The notes below the pieces were generated by a model. That model worked only from the letters and a program-made list of their open reading frames with translations. It ran no database searches and was not told the DNA's origin. Both the position numbers and the translations under genes were made by a program. DNA of 64,000 nucleotides from NCBI RefSeq assembly GCF_000204055.1, contig NW_006768837.1, forward strand, positions 125,020 through 189,019, in the 5' to 3' direction. Position 1 is the first letter of the stretch, and each line of letters begins with the position of its first letter. The stretch is from Melampsora larici-populina 98AG31 (lineage: Eukaryota > Basidiomycota > Pucciniomycetes > Pucciniales > Melampsoraceae). Of this stretch, positions 10,615-22,234 are shown one piece after another.

Positions 10615-13600
10615 TTAGATTGGTAAACCTGCACCCTTGCGGCAAGCAACGACTGTAGACTTATGCTTTCCTTTTAATAATTCCCTTACATCTATAAAGA
10701 ACAAATTTGAAAAGAATCAGAAAGGTTATAATATTAATAGATTTTGATAAATAAATCTCAACTTACCAGGAAGTCGTGTATCACAAACCGGAAGATTGAT
10801 AGCACAATCTTCATTCAGATCAGTAGGAAAGTTTCTAAACCAAATCAACCGATCAGAATTTCATTCAATGATATTTATTTTTCTAGATCTTAAGCTTTAA
10901 AAAGGTTTGAAAACTTACTCTGTGTCATTCGGAGAATAAACATCATGTTCAAATCTACCATACTTTTGTTGACAAGCCCAAGAAGTTTTAGTGATATATT
11001 CAGCAGAGAAACCGTATTTGTTAATGATAGCTGATGCTCCATAGATTGAATTTTTACTCTTCTTTTTATGAGCTCTTATCACATTATACATACTATAATC
11101 AAAATAAAACGTCAATTATTCCAATATCTTATCGCTTTTAAGATCATGTGCTGGTTACTCACAGTTTAGCTTTAGGATCACAGTAGGAGATCACATCGTT
11201 TCCTCCCCAAGCACCTGCTGGACCAGGACCTTTACAATCATTCTGTAGCAAATCATATGATGGTAAATATTGGGATTACATTAATAATTGTTTGAACATG
11301 AAACACTCACCTCGCCAATGGTCACAAATGCATTCTGAATAAAGCAAAAAAAATCGTTATTCAGACTACTCATATACTTAGATAAATGTCCTTGATTTTC
11401 ATAAATACAAACTTACATTCTGTCTCAACATCCTAGAAAGTAATCTAGCTTGAAACATTTTCATCGTATTCTTTTCCATAGTTTCCATAATCCCATTGAA
11501 AGTAGTAGGCTGAAAGAACATTCCACCTTTTAAAACATGACCTAAACCGAGATCAGAGTTAATAGGAGAAGCTAATGATTGAGCAAAACTATTGGTAATA
11601 GAAGAGATAATTCTATCTTCAGATTCAGCAATGTAAAATGATAATTGAGTCCACTTTAGATCCCACCAAAAAAAAATCAGTAAACAAACTGTTAATGAAA
11701 TATAGAAAGTGTTAAAGGTCTTACTGATTGATAAGTGACCGTTTTAGGTTTTCCTTGAATCCAAGCTGCTAAACCAGCTCCAAAAGCTGTTCCAAAGATC
11801 ACAAATGGGATTGCAGCACTGATTCCGACCCAAGCCATGATAAGTGCAGCTACTGCACCATATGTGATCCCTCGATATAAATCGGTAAACACCCATTTTA
11901 AATCTAGTACCAATCTAGAATCTGTAATGTTTTCGAATCTGTTTTGTGTAAAGGCAAAACTTTAGAAAATTGAGAATTGCACATCTGATTTAGATATTAC
12001 TCACAGATCGTTGGTCATTGCAGCAGATGTGGCTAAAGTGATAAATTCGATGTTAGGAGATATAAATGATCACATTAGTGTTTCTTTTTACTTTTCCTTC
12101 CATGAGTGTGGATTGACTTACATTGAAGCATTGATAATGTATACTTCACAGAATCAACCATAGCGTTCATGAACCGATTGTACTCTTGAGCTGCATACAA
12201 AAGTTGCCATGCAGGACTTTGAATCGGATGATTTAACTAACAAAAAAAGGTTGGATTGATCAGAAAGATTTATTGAAATAAATCTTTGAGAGAAACAGCT
12301 CACTTGTCCAGCATTACAAGTTTCACCAATTCCGCAAATGAAATTTCCACCTTTATTCTTTCTAGCATATTCCTGTAATGGAAAAAATGACATGAAATAT
12401 ATGAGCAATGGAGATTTTTTGATTTGTGAATCAAATCATTAACAATCAGCTTACATCTATAGTCGAGCTTTCTACAATAAGAATATCATCAATATTGAGT
12501 TGTGCCCAAGTTTGCTTTGAAATCGGAAGTGGTGTACTACTATTGAAAGAGTTAAGATTATTATTTGTAGCCAAATCTTCGGTTTGTCCAGGTGCAGGAG
12601 GTAAACTGAAACCACCAGATATATTGCTTTGACTAGTCGAATCTTGATCGTTTTGTCCCGGGGCTGGTGGTAAATGTGTGAACCCATCATCATTTTCTTT
12701 TTGTTCAGGAGCAGGTGGGAGTACAAAAGTTGTATCCGATGAGTTCTGGCCAGAAGCCGGTGGCAGGACTGAAGCCCCCGAATCTTGGCTTGTAATAGTA
12801 GTACCATTGGTAGGTAGTCCTGAATCTGTAGACACTTGTTGGCTAGGAGCTACGTCTGAAGAACTGTTGGTTGGACTCGTGGAGATAGCAGTCAGTGGTA
12901 CAATTGTTCCATTGGTGTTTGGCTGTGGTGATAGTACAGCATCAGTGCTCGCTGGTGGAGGGATGACTGGGACTGGTGAAGAAACTACTGGGGCTTGAGT
13001 ATCATCAGTTTGAGCAGTAGGACTGCTTGCGGCTGGTGCTGGTGCTGGTGCTGGTGCTGGTGCTGGTGCTGGTGCTGGTGCTGATGGCGGAGCAGGCGCT
13101 GCTACAGAAGGAGCCGGTGCTGCTACTGTAGGCTCAGGTTTCTGTCCTGTTGGAGGCGGTGTTGACTCAATGAGTGGTGCTACTGCAGGGGGTGTAGCAG
13201 AAGGAGTTGCTTGGATGACTGCGGGAGGTGTAGTCTGAGAAAGCTCTGGTGGTGGTGCAGGTGCAGAGTTGGAGGCAGCAGGTGGTGTAGGTGGTGCAGC
13301 ATTTGCCACAACAGGTGAGGGAACCCCAGCTGCAGGAGGAGGACCTGACGGGGGTGGTAAAACTTGGGTAGCTCCTTGTGGTTTCTCTGGCGGAGGGCTT
13401 GGAGTATTTGAGGTGCTGGATGGGTTAGATCCAACACCCGCAGGGGAAGGTGGGGGCGGCGAGGGTCCTGGCGGAGGTGACGATGCAGTAGAGCCCACTG
13501 GATTTGCCGGTGGAGTGAACACAGGTGCAGGCGAAGCCGGTGGAGCTCCTACTGGTACCACAGGTGGCGGTGTCCCAGTGGGGCTTACGGGAGGGTTGGT

Positions 13601-13929
13601 TGCCGGAGCTGTCGAAGGCGCACTCCCAGCTATAGGCAGAGCAGTGCTGTTGGAACCACTCGCATCGGATGCTGATCCAAACGTAGCACATCATATTAAG
13701 AACATTGGATTTGTAGAATTCGATAAGCTTTTTTATCAAGGATGGATTGTTTTCAGACAGAAGTGAGATGTAACTTACATGGAAGTTGTCTTTTCAATAA
13801 TTGATTCTTGAAGTTTACTGTCGGAGAAGGGTAGACTTCCGAGACATAACAAGCGGCCAGAAAGACACTTACAAAAATCTTATTGAAGTTATTATGATTT
13901 CTAGTCTTGGATTTATGTGAAGAACTCAT
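10615..13929 (-). CDS. Secreted Pro/Ala-rich protein with C-terminal domain (DUF7872-like)
   Basis: The start at 13929 gives a Ser/Asn/Lys-rich N-terminus, then a hydrophobic core (KIFVSVFLAACYVSEVYPSP) fitting a signal peptide, and a dibasic LLKRQ that could be a Kex2 site. A large second exon encodes a low-complexity Pro/Ser/Ala/Thr domain with a PA dipeptide run (about 13030-13080) and repeated LPPAPGQ-type units. Several short exons then encode the conserved part: NFICGIGETCNAGQ, a long helical region with a hydrophobic segment (AALIMAWVGISAAIPFVIFG), and a Cys-containing end (WACQQKYG, CAINLPVCDTRLPD, VVACRKGAGLPI then stop). I associate this C-terminal part with the rust/basidiomycete DUF7872 family; that label is from memory and needs a profile search. 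Function unknown; a secreted or wall-associated protein is the likeliest role. Frames join cleanly. Confidence 0.8.
13018..13086 (-). repeat. Hexanucleotide (GGTGCT)n microsatellite coding Pro-Ala
   Basis: About nine near-perfect GGTGCT copies on the plus strand encode a Pro-Ala dipeptide run in the secreted protein on the minus strand. The units are in frame, so length changes would lengthen or shorten the linker without breaking the gene. Confidence 0.85.
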
Positions 13930-15726
13930 CGAATCTGAATTATTATTAATCTTCTGTAGAAAAAATCAGATGGATTTGATGAATTATTCCGAATGAGCTT
14001 TTTCTTTTTCAATGATAGATGAAATTTAGAGACCGATGAATATGTGCTTCAAGTAAGATGTTTACCCAGGTTTAAGATACAAGGGCTGTTCTGCTGATGA
14101 CGGGGAGATTGAGATAAAAGCTGGAATTTTTAAAGGGCATGAACCGCTACTGCAAATGTCTGTTCATCGAACGCGTGCCATACTCGACTGCAGCGCTTCA
14201 TATTCTGAATGCTCGAGTTATGGTTTCAATTGACTGAGCATTTCCGTGTCTCCCAATATTCGTCAGCAAAATTCACCATGTTTGAGCTTGAAATAAAGTA
14301 TGAGTATTTCGAGAACTCGATTTTGAATCTCGCTCAGACGGGTCTGCGCTGAAAATCTTGTTCCATGATGTGAATTTCGACTGCCGCTTCAGCCTGTCTC
14401 GTCAGGACATGCGCCGAGGCGATGTCTCTAGAAAGGTGAGCGTACGTAGCTTTCTCCAATCCGCAGACATCAATTATATCTCTTGGCTTCGGAATCGAGG
14501 AAGTGTTACGGTGTCATACCAAGTTTATCGTCAAGCGCCCTCGCACTGATGGTTTTTTTGAGCAGCCAAACCACAGCAAAGGATTTGGATAGCTCCAATC
14601 GACATCATTGATGCATGTGTGAATCTTAGCAAGAGTCTGCTTTCAGATGGCGCTCAAAAATCTTGAGTCGTTGATCGTTTTGAAGACAGAGGTGTTCATC
14701 AATGTTTACTTATTAAAAGCATGAGGCTATTTATCTTGTCTGGCCTGTTGAAACATATCAAAGTAATCAGCAAGACTGACACTGACAGAAAGATTTGAAC
14801 GGTTCTTGTTAGCGATGGTGCTTTGATTTGCATGGCAGTGAAAGATACATACCAGATTGAAGCCTGTTGAAGGTTTGGGCTGAAATCACCAAGCTCGTTT
14901 GTGAAACAGCAAAAAAGTCGAGAGTCGCTCGCATGTAACAGAAGACTGTTATCAAAAATCTCCCCAAACAGGATGTATTAAAGATCATTAATGATGGTAA
15001 ACAAGCGAGAATAACAAGGCGACCGTGTGATTCACCCGGCCAAGATTATTCCTTATCAAACCAATCGTTTCACAAGTCAAGTCTGATTAAATCCTAGCTT
15101 AACGAAAGCCAACACATCCCGAGATCATGCAACTCAGATAAACGAAAGCCCCACCGACCGCGCATGTCTCCCGCAGGCTCCGAGGAACGCCGGTGAGAGG
15201 GACTTACGTAAAGTTGATTGAAATCTAAAGAAAAACAAACTGATCAAAGCAATCATTTTGTTTAGTATGTCCATAAGATCAAATCCTTCCAACCAGAGAT
15301 CCTTTCAAAATAAATTAAACATCAAATCATTTTGGTGTCAGTACTATTGTTTTATTTTATTTTAAAAAAAATTCATCCCCTCTTTCTCAAAACTCATTTT
15401 TTGTCCAACCTTTTTCAACTAAAAAACCCCCCCAAATGAAACCAAATGTAAATAAACTCAAACAAATATGTATATACTTATGGCTAAGTAGGTAATATGT
15501 ACCCTCAAAAGAGAAACTACAAACAAAAAAAATAGAAAAAAAATACTGCAAACCGATTACTTCAACTTATAGAAAACAATTAAACTGTCAAGTAAATTAT
15601 ATATATAAATCAAGATATGAAGAACGGAAAAAAACAAAATAAAATCAAGATTTTTTTTTCCTACTGTCACTTTATCTTAAACCACTTCAAACTTCAAGTT
15701 TCAATTCAATCTAAACTGATTTTCAA
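13930..15726. other. Intergenic region with no supported gene
   Basis: It spans the promoter of the secreted-protein gene (13930-14150) and the 3' side of the RCC1 gene (about 15240-15726, very AT-rich with A/T homopolymers, probably 3' UTR and terminator). The middle (14150-15230) is less AT-rich but carries no convincing exon chain. Confidence 0.5.
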
Positions 15727-17934
15727 TCACTTGATTCCATTCACTTTACTGATCTTTTCCGATTTTTCTTGTACTGATCTATTTACTCCGATTAAAATCG
15801 AATGAGTTCCACCTGCTTCACATTTCAAAATTTTAATTTGACCTAATCCATTCACTCCATCCACACTAAGTGCTTTACTAGTTAATTTCTTAGGTGTTTC
15901 AACTAATTCAATATCATCTCCATCTTCATCTTTACCTTGACCCAGTTCATTTGATTGACCTAATCCCCAACTATAAGCGTTTCCTTGATCATCTACTGCA
16001 AGATTATGACGAGTACCACATGAGATATCCACAATAGGTGATGGGAAATCTAACTTGAGTGGTGTATGAATACATTGACCAGGTATGAATCGTTGATTGG
16101 CAGCCACTTGTTCGATTTCGATCAATTCGGCCATATCATCCCATCTAGGTTTATCATCTGGATCATCTGAAGCTTTAGCCTTGGATTCATATGCTTTAAT
16201 CATACCTTCTACTTCAATCTTCCTACGTTCTAATCCTTTGCTAACAAACTCTTGTTTCTTCTCTGTACCTTCTTGACGTAATTTTTCAACGGCTAGAATC
16301 GCTTGATGACTCTTTGGAATTCCAATCTCACTATTTTCATAATTTCCTACTCCCCAAACTTCTCCATTACTAAGTAAAAACAGTGAATGAAAATCACCTC
16401 CTTCGATGGCTACGACTCTTGCTCCATTGTGTTGATCTGGACTCATACTTTCGATCAAGGTAGGTACAGGAATGATTTCATCTGCATCTGAGTTTTCAGT
16501 ACTACCAATTCCTAATTGACCTCTCGTATTGAGACCCCAGCCATAGACAAGTCCAGTTTGATTCACAGCAAAAGAATGACTACCACCAGTACCGATGAGA
16601 ACAATGTGTTTTAGGTTAAGTCGTTCAGGTGTAAGACCATTCCGTTTACGTCGTTCGATGATCTTTCGACCAAGTTGATGTTGTTGACCGTTACCCCAAC
16701 TGTAAACGTGGCCATCGGTAGTGAGAGCAAGTACGTGATCATATCCACAGACAACTTGAGAGACAGGATATTGCGAGAGATTCGGTACTCGGGTTGGGAC
16801 TAGCTGTTTAACTTCTGTTCCAATGTTCCCATCGAAGCCCAATAGCCCATCATTAGACTTGGAAAGAGACACAATCAAAAATATGAAAAGAAGAAGTCAG
16901 TTCATGATGCCAAGTTTGATCAATGGAACCTATTATAGAAAAAACTCACCCGAAAGCTTCCCCAGGCTCTAGTCTCTCCTTTTTCACTAACTGCTACACT
17001 AACCGAATCACCAGCGCTAACTCGAACAGCTCTAAAGACTTGATGTTCACTACCCTGTACAAGACCTTCGACAAGCATCGGACGAGATTCAAGTTCTTCT
17101 TGATCAACTCCTTCAATCCCTTCTGTCTTTCGTCCTAAAGCTGCATTATCATTAATACCCCAACTCCAAATCTGACCTAATCCGTCTATTAATAAACTAT
17201 GCATCCCACCACATGCTACTGTCTCTGGTCCTCCATTCTTTCCCATCTTGGTTTCATTTTTGAGTTCTTCAACTAAGGCATGTAGTACGGGTTTTTTGAT
17301 ATCATCCAACTTCTCTGCACCTAGTCCCATCTGTCCCATATCACCTGATCCAAACATTAACATACATTTAGATTCTGTTGTACTAAGTGAAGAGTTGAGC
17401 CACGGATGAGGATCAAATGTAAAAGAATTGATCGGATTCCCACATCGTTCGCTCTTTCGATGATCTTCAGATAAAAGTGGATCAGGTTGAGGTAATGGAT
17501 TAAATGAAGCACGAGTAGCTTTAGCTGAAAAAAGTGGACGAGGTTCTTTAGGTTTCACACTAAGAGCTCGTTTAGGTGCTCTAGTAGATCCAGAAGGATC
17601 AGCTGATCTTGCTCGTTTCCCTCGTCCTTTAGGCTTTTCTGTTTCATTGATGATCGGACTAGTAGCTGTTTGAACAGGTTCTTCAGGTGGAGAAGCTTGC
17701 TTTGTAGACGCGTTGGCAGGTTTCCGACCACGTTTGGCACCGCCTGTGGTGGTAGTTTTAGCAGTTGATTTAGTGGTAGACTTTGAGTTGGGTTTAGGGT
17801 CGGCTGATGAGTTTGCCGCAGCATTGGCACGAGCTGTGAGAAAACAAAACAAAACAATCAAAAAGGTTAGATGAGATCACTCCCAAGCAATTCTCGATGA
17901 AGGTTAAAATGAAAGACTGACCGCGTGGTGGCAT
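15727..17934 (-). CDS. RCC1: RCC1-family Ran guanine-nucleotide exchange factor
   Basis: Nuclear, chromatin-bound exchange factor for Ran (yeast SRM1, fission yeast Pim1). Three exons: a tiny first exon MPPR (17934-17922), a second beginning ARANAAANSS, and a third beginning SNDGLLGFDGN, joined in frame. The N-terminal 130 residues are Lys/Arg/Ser-rich with NLS/AT-hook-like patches (KRGRKPANAS, KGRGKRARS). The propeller then follows, with repeated RCC1 blade signatures: CGGMHSLLIDGLGQIWSWG, CGYDHVLALTTDGHVYSWG, GGSHSFAVNQTGLVYGWG, GGDFHSLFLLSNGEVWGVG, CGTRHNLAVDDQGNAYSWG and a last CEAGGTHSILIG. Length (about 690 residues) exceeds yeast SRM1 because of the long N-terminus and a Lys/Glu-rich insert after blade 5. 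Intact. Confidence 0.94.
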
Positions 17935-19856
17935 TTTGAAGAAATGTGATTTGAGGATACGTGGTTCGAGAAATGAAGACAGACAAGAAAGGTTATACTT
18001 GAAGGATATAAAACTGAACTGTTGAAATCTAGTTGAAGATCAATAAGAGTGAAGTGAAATCAAAAATGAATCAACTTCTTGAAGTCAATGAAAGTTGATG
18101 AGCTGAAGTGATTGTTGCTGAGTGAAGCTGAGAATCAAATCAAAATGGGGGTAAAAAATTTATGTAACAAGTCATGCAAAAAAAAACTATGGCGCGACTG
18201 TTTGGATCTGTATGTAAACAACACGGTGATCCGCATGTATACCTCTATATACCCATACATACAACTGTACAACCATCATCTATGTACCACCATCCACTTC
18301 CAAATTCAGGATTTCAAGATCACGGTTAAGCTTGGCTCTGACAGTGAGAGTTTACAGATTAGTAGAGGTTTAGCAAGTTTGTGATGTCGTCATATTCCAG
18401 TTCATCAAGATTCTCTAACCTATCTCAATGAATGGTTCTTGATCTTTCCAAGAGTCCATCCATTAACCCAAATGTATGCACATGAATCATAGGATGATGA
18501 TCGATTATATGCGGTCAAAATTGTAAGCTTTTCAAGCCGTTGTGTCCCTCGGACAAACAAGATGACCGAGCCACATACGTACATGAAAGAACTTTTGAGT
18601 TTTTCCCCTTAGAGTGGAGGCCTTTACAGAAAACAACTTCTTTCGACTGTGACCATCATTCTCGATAACGGTGGAACGCTGCGGAAAATATGTACAACAT
18701 CACGGGACCCCATGCAGGGTAAAGTTGTATGTGAAGCAAACATGAAAGAAGAACGAAATGGCCGAGCGTGATCTGATAAGCATGTAGTACAGATACACAC
18801 ATATCACTTTCCATGTCCTGCATACTTCTTGAGGGTGCTTCTTGATATTCTCGACTTTAGAAAGCATCAAATGTAAGTACAAGATACTGACTGATTCTTG
18901 CATGCGACATACATCATAAATCCCTACGAAATCCCCTAAAGCTCAGTGGAGGTTCATAGTTCCTTAATGCTAAATTTTGTTGAAAAAGCTTCACAGAAAT
19001 CCAAAGACTCCTAATATTCAGAACAAGAGAGAATAAATTCCTCAACACCACACGCTATATGTAGTCTACACCGAATGAATAGACCTCAGACTGATCTCTT
19101 CAAGATTTGAACATTTTTTCGAATCTCTGAAGAAAATGAACCAGACTAAGAAGTGGTTAAGATATTTAAAGGCAATTTCTCAAAACGATTCATTCAAAAA
19201 CTCACCAAGTATGAATGAAAATAAAAAATAAACCAAACTCCAAGAAAATTCAAAACTCTACAAAAGAAAGAAAGAAAACAAAAGCAAAACGTTTTTTCCA
19301 ACAAAAAAAAGTTTGATATGTATATAAGAGAAACTTGATATATGTGAATAAACCTTCAAAAAGAAAAACCAATATGCATGTGGTATGAATGTATCTATCT
19401 ATCTATTTACAATGTATATGTATGATATATCTAATCCATCAAATCAAGAAACCAAGAACCATATTTTCTTTACTTTCCTCTTACAACAACAACAGCAACA
19501 CAATGCAAACAACGCAATCAAACAAAAAAATACCCACCAAGCAGAAACAACAGAGAAAGTAAACAAAAAAAGAAAATCATAAGAGAAAAAGTATGACCTT
19601 GGATAAGGTAGTATATTGGATATAAAATAAACTGAGCAGATATAAAACTGAAACAAAATTGAAGATAAGATCTTATGAGTAGAAAACATAGAAAAAAACA
19701 CTTAATAAATGCCATGTAAGTTCAAGTTTATTTGATTTGCAAAAAAACCAATCAAGATTCAAAAAGAGAGAAAAAAAATGATCAAATAATGAAACTAGAA
19801 ACCAAAAAAAAAAACTTATTCCAATCCCAAATCAATTCCAAAAAACACAATCCAGC
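17935..19856. other. Intergenic region with no supported gene
   Basis: It contains the RCC1 promoter (17935-18110) and a long AT-rich 3' side of the BTB gene (about 19150-19856) with poly-A/T tracts and short ATCT and CAA repeats (about 19392 and 19485). The open frames here have simple-sequence composition and no domain. Confidence 0.5.
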
Positions 19857-22234
19857 TCATTCTTCTAATTTATTAGATTTCATCAATGAAACCAATTCAA
19901 CTAATCCAATCCAATTAGCTTCTTCAATCAAATCCGATTCATCTTCACTAAACCGTAACTTTTCAATCGATTTAAACCTCCAAAAATTCAAAATCTTAGT
20001 ATAATTACATGGATCTCTATCAAGAAAGATTTCAATTTGATTTAATTTATTCACTTTTTCTAAAAAAAAAAAAAAAAAAAGAGAGAAAGATCAAAAGAAA
20101 AAAAAAGTTAGAATTGAGATCATAGAATTCGGTTGGATTAAAGAGTTGGAAAATGCAAATTAAAATCTTACTTGAAAGTTTAGATGTAAGTTCATCTTCT
20201 TCATTCGGGCCCTCAACCTTTTCATGCTCTTCCTCTTCCTCTTGCTCTTCCTCCGATGATGATGATGACGATGATGATGATGATGACGACGACGATGATG
20301 AAGCTTTCAGATCGATTTCTTTATTCTTCACACCATTTCTAGTAATAGTAGTGGTAGTAGGACCATGATGTTCAGAATTAAGACTCCATTGACTATGATC
20401 ACTAGATTTGATTTCAGGTGAATTCAAACCTAATCTTTGAATCAAGAAATCATTTAAATAACTCGGAGTCGAAACCACATTCTCCAATAAAGTCATAAAG
20501 ATTTGACCTCCCACATTCAATGAAACGATCATCGGGTTCGGATCGGTTGTTAACTTTGGTAAATCGGATATCAAATGAGCTTTAAATGATTTACTAGATG
20601 GGATGATCGGTAATGGTTTTAAGTCTAATGAAGTAGGTGGTGATAATGAAGCAGTTGGATATGAAGTAGGTGAATCAAATTCCTCAGGTTCAGTTAAAAC
20701 AGGTTCAGTTGGAATAACGTTACTCGAATTCGGATTTCCTGCAATACTTATCAAAGAAGTTCTTTGTACAGCAGTACTAGAAGGTATCTCATTTCGATGA
20801 CTGGTCATGGAAGATCTAGGTGGGTCTGGAAAGTTGGGTAAAAACGTTTCAAACGAACTTGAAACAAACGAACCAACTGTAGATGAGATCGGTCGAGTTT
20901 GAGATGAATCAAGATTAGCTGAATCAGGACGAGAAGGTGCACTGAAAAGAGGTCTTCTTCTCAAGATCACCGCAGGTGGTTTACCCATCTCTTTATGAGG
21001 AGTAAAAGAAGGTTTAAGTTGATGACGAGGTGGTGAAACAGATGGAAAAGCATGATTCACATTGACTCGATTGGAGATTTGTTCCATTGATTCTCTTGGA
21101 TTCCGAGGTGAGGCTCTAGGTGAATTAGTGGTAGTAGTGATAGCTGTACCAGGTGGTACGATTTGATCTACCTCAGATTCCACTGGAGTAGGTGAGATCC
21201 AAGCTTGATAAGAACTAATCGTATCAGATAAAGGTGATGATCTGGTAGGATTGATTCGAAGTTTTGATTGAAGTTGATCTGAACTCGGTCGATGATTTGA
21301 TTCGTTTTGTAAATCTTGTGATTGATTTGAAAGATTGATGGGTGATGAATTAGATGGAGTAAATTGAGTCAAAGGCTGTGAAACTGGATATAATTTAGGA
21401 TTTGATGCTAAATGTCTTGCAGCCAAATCTGGACTAGAATAAAATGTACGAGATGGTGAAGTTAAGGATTGCATTGGTTGTGGATTTCTAGATGAAGTTC
21501 NNNNNNNNNNNNNNNNNNNNNNNNNNNNNNNNNNNNNNNNNNNNNNNNNNNNNNNNNNNNNNNNNNNNNNNNNNNNNNNNNNNNNNNNNNNNNNNNNNNN
21601 GTGCCTACAAGCACAGGCCGCGGGCACGCACTTTAATTGACTGATGGGCTTGATCTGAATTGGTAAGATGTTGCCTATTATTGAGACTGTTGTTGTTGGC
21701 ATTAACAGGATCACTAAAAGCTAAATCTGATGAATAACAAAGTTTGGAAGATCTGATGAAATTGGTATTAAGTAGTGAAGATTTCCTTTGAGTGGTTGAA
21801 GAAGTAGATTGTCGACGAGTAGACTGAGAAGAACTTGATTGTGGACGATCAGAAAGAGGAGATGAACGAGTCGACTGATTTAATAAAGCAGATGGCTGTT
21901 GAGGAGAGAGCTGAGAGATAGGAATGGAAGATTGATGAGTCTGAGCTTGAGCTTGATGTTGATGATGTTGGTGATGTTGGTGCTGATGTTGCTGATGATG
22001 TTGGTGCTGATGTTGATGCTGATGTTGAAGTGAGAAAGGATGAAGTTCAGAATGTCGATGATGTTGATGATGTTGATGATGATGATGATGAGCAGAAATA
22101 CTCAGATTCGGATCTGAAGGTCTATTAGAGAGTAGAATTGATTTAGGTTCATGTTTGATTGGTTGATGTGATGACATTGATTCAGTCTTTGATCTCCTTT
22201 TTCGACTTGAAGGACTCCTGATGAGGTTAAACAT
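19857..22234 (-). CDS. BTB/POZ protein of the K+-channel tetramerisation (T1/KCTD) type
   Basis: The start at 22234 gives a basic, Ser/His/Gln-rich N-terminus (MFNLIRSPSSRKRRSK) and a His/Gln low-complexity tract (about 22095-21945). The 100-N gap interrupts the next part, then a long Ser/Pro/Thr-rich disordered region follows. The BTB_2 domain starts with MIVSLNVGGQIFMTLLENVV (about 20532-20473). It is interrupted by an approximately 65-residue insert with a poly-Ser run and an acidic EEEQEEEEEHE run. After an intron (about 20170-20065) it resumes as IEIFLDRDPCNYTKILNFW, ending in a helix like the T1 C-terminus (NWIGLVELVSLM) just before the stop. Such domains oligomerise and often act as CUL3 adaptors; the specific role here is unknown. 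The frame across the gap cannot be verified, and the 31 bp next to it are oddly GC-rich. Confidence 0.72.
20245..20302 (-). repeat. In-frame poly-Ser trinucleotide tract
   Basis: An imperfect GAT/GAC repeat on the plus strand encodes about 16 serines on the minus strand. It lies inside the insert that splits the T1/BTB domain. Confidence 0.85.
21501..21600. other. Assembly gap (100 N)
   Basis: Exactly one hundred N, the conventional size for a gap of unknown length. It falls within the BTB-protein gene, in the disordered coding region. The sequence at 21601-21631 is GC-rich unlike its surroundings and may be a contig-end artefact. Confidence 0.98.
21940..22095 (-). repeat. His/Gln-coding low-complexity tract
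   Basis: Tandem GATGTTG/GATGTTGGT-type units on the plus strand encode alternating His and Gln in the N-terminal part of the BTB protein. It is a likely site of length polymorphism. Confidence 0.8.

Noticed and set aside
13269..13766. Long Gly/Ala-rich open frame on the plus strand
   Set aside because: It is the antisense shadow of the Pro/Ala-rich exon of the secreted protein; no independent domain or splice pattern.
20153..20368. Plus-strand frame with a run of Asp residues
   Set aside because: Antisense of the in-frame poly-Ser tract of the BTB protein.
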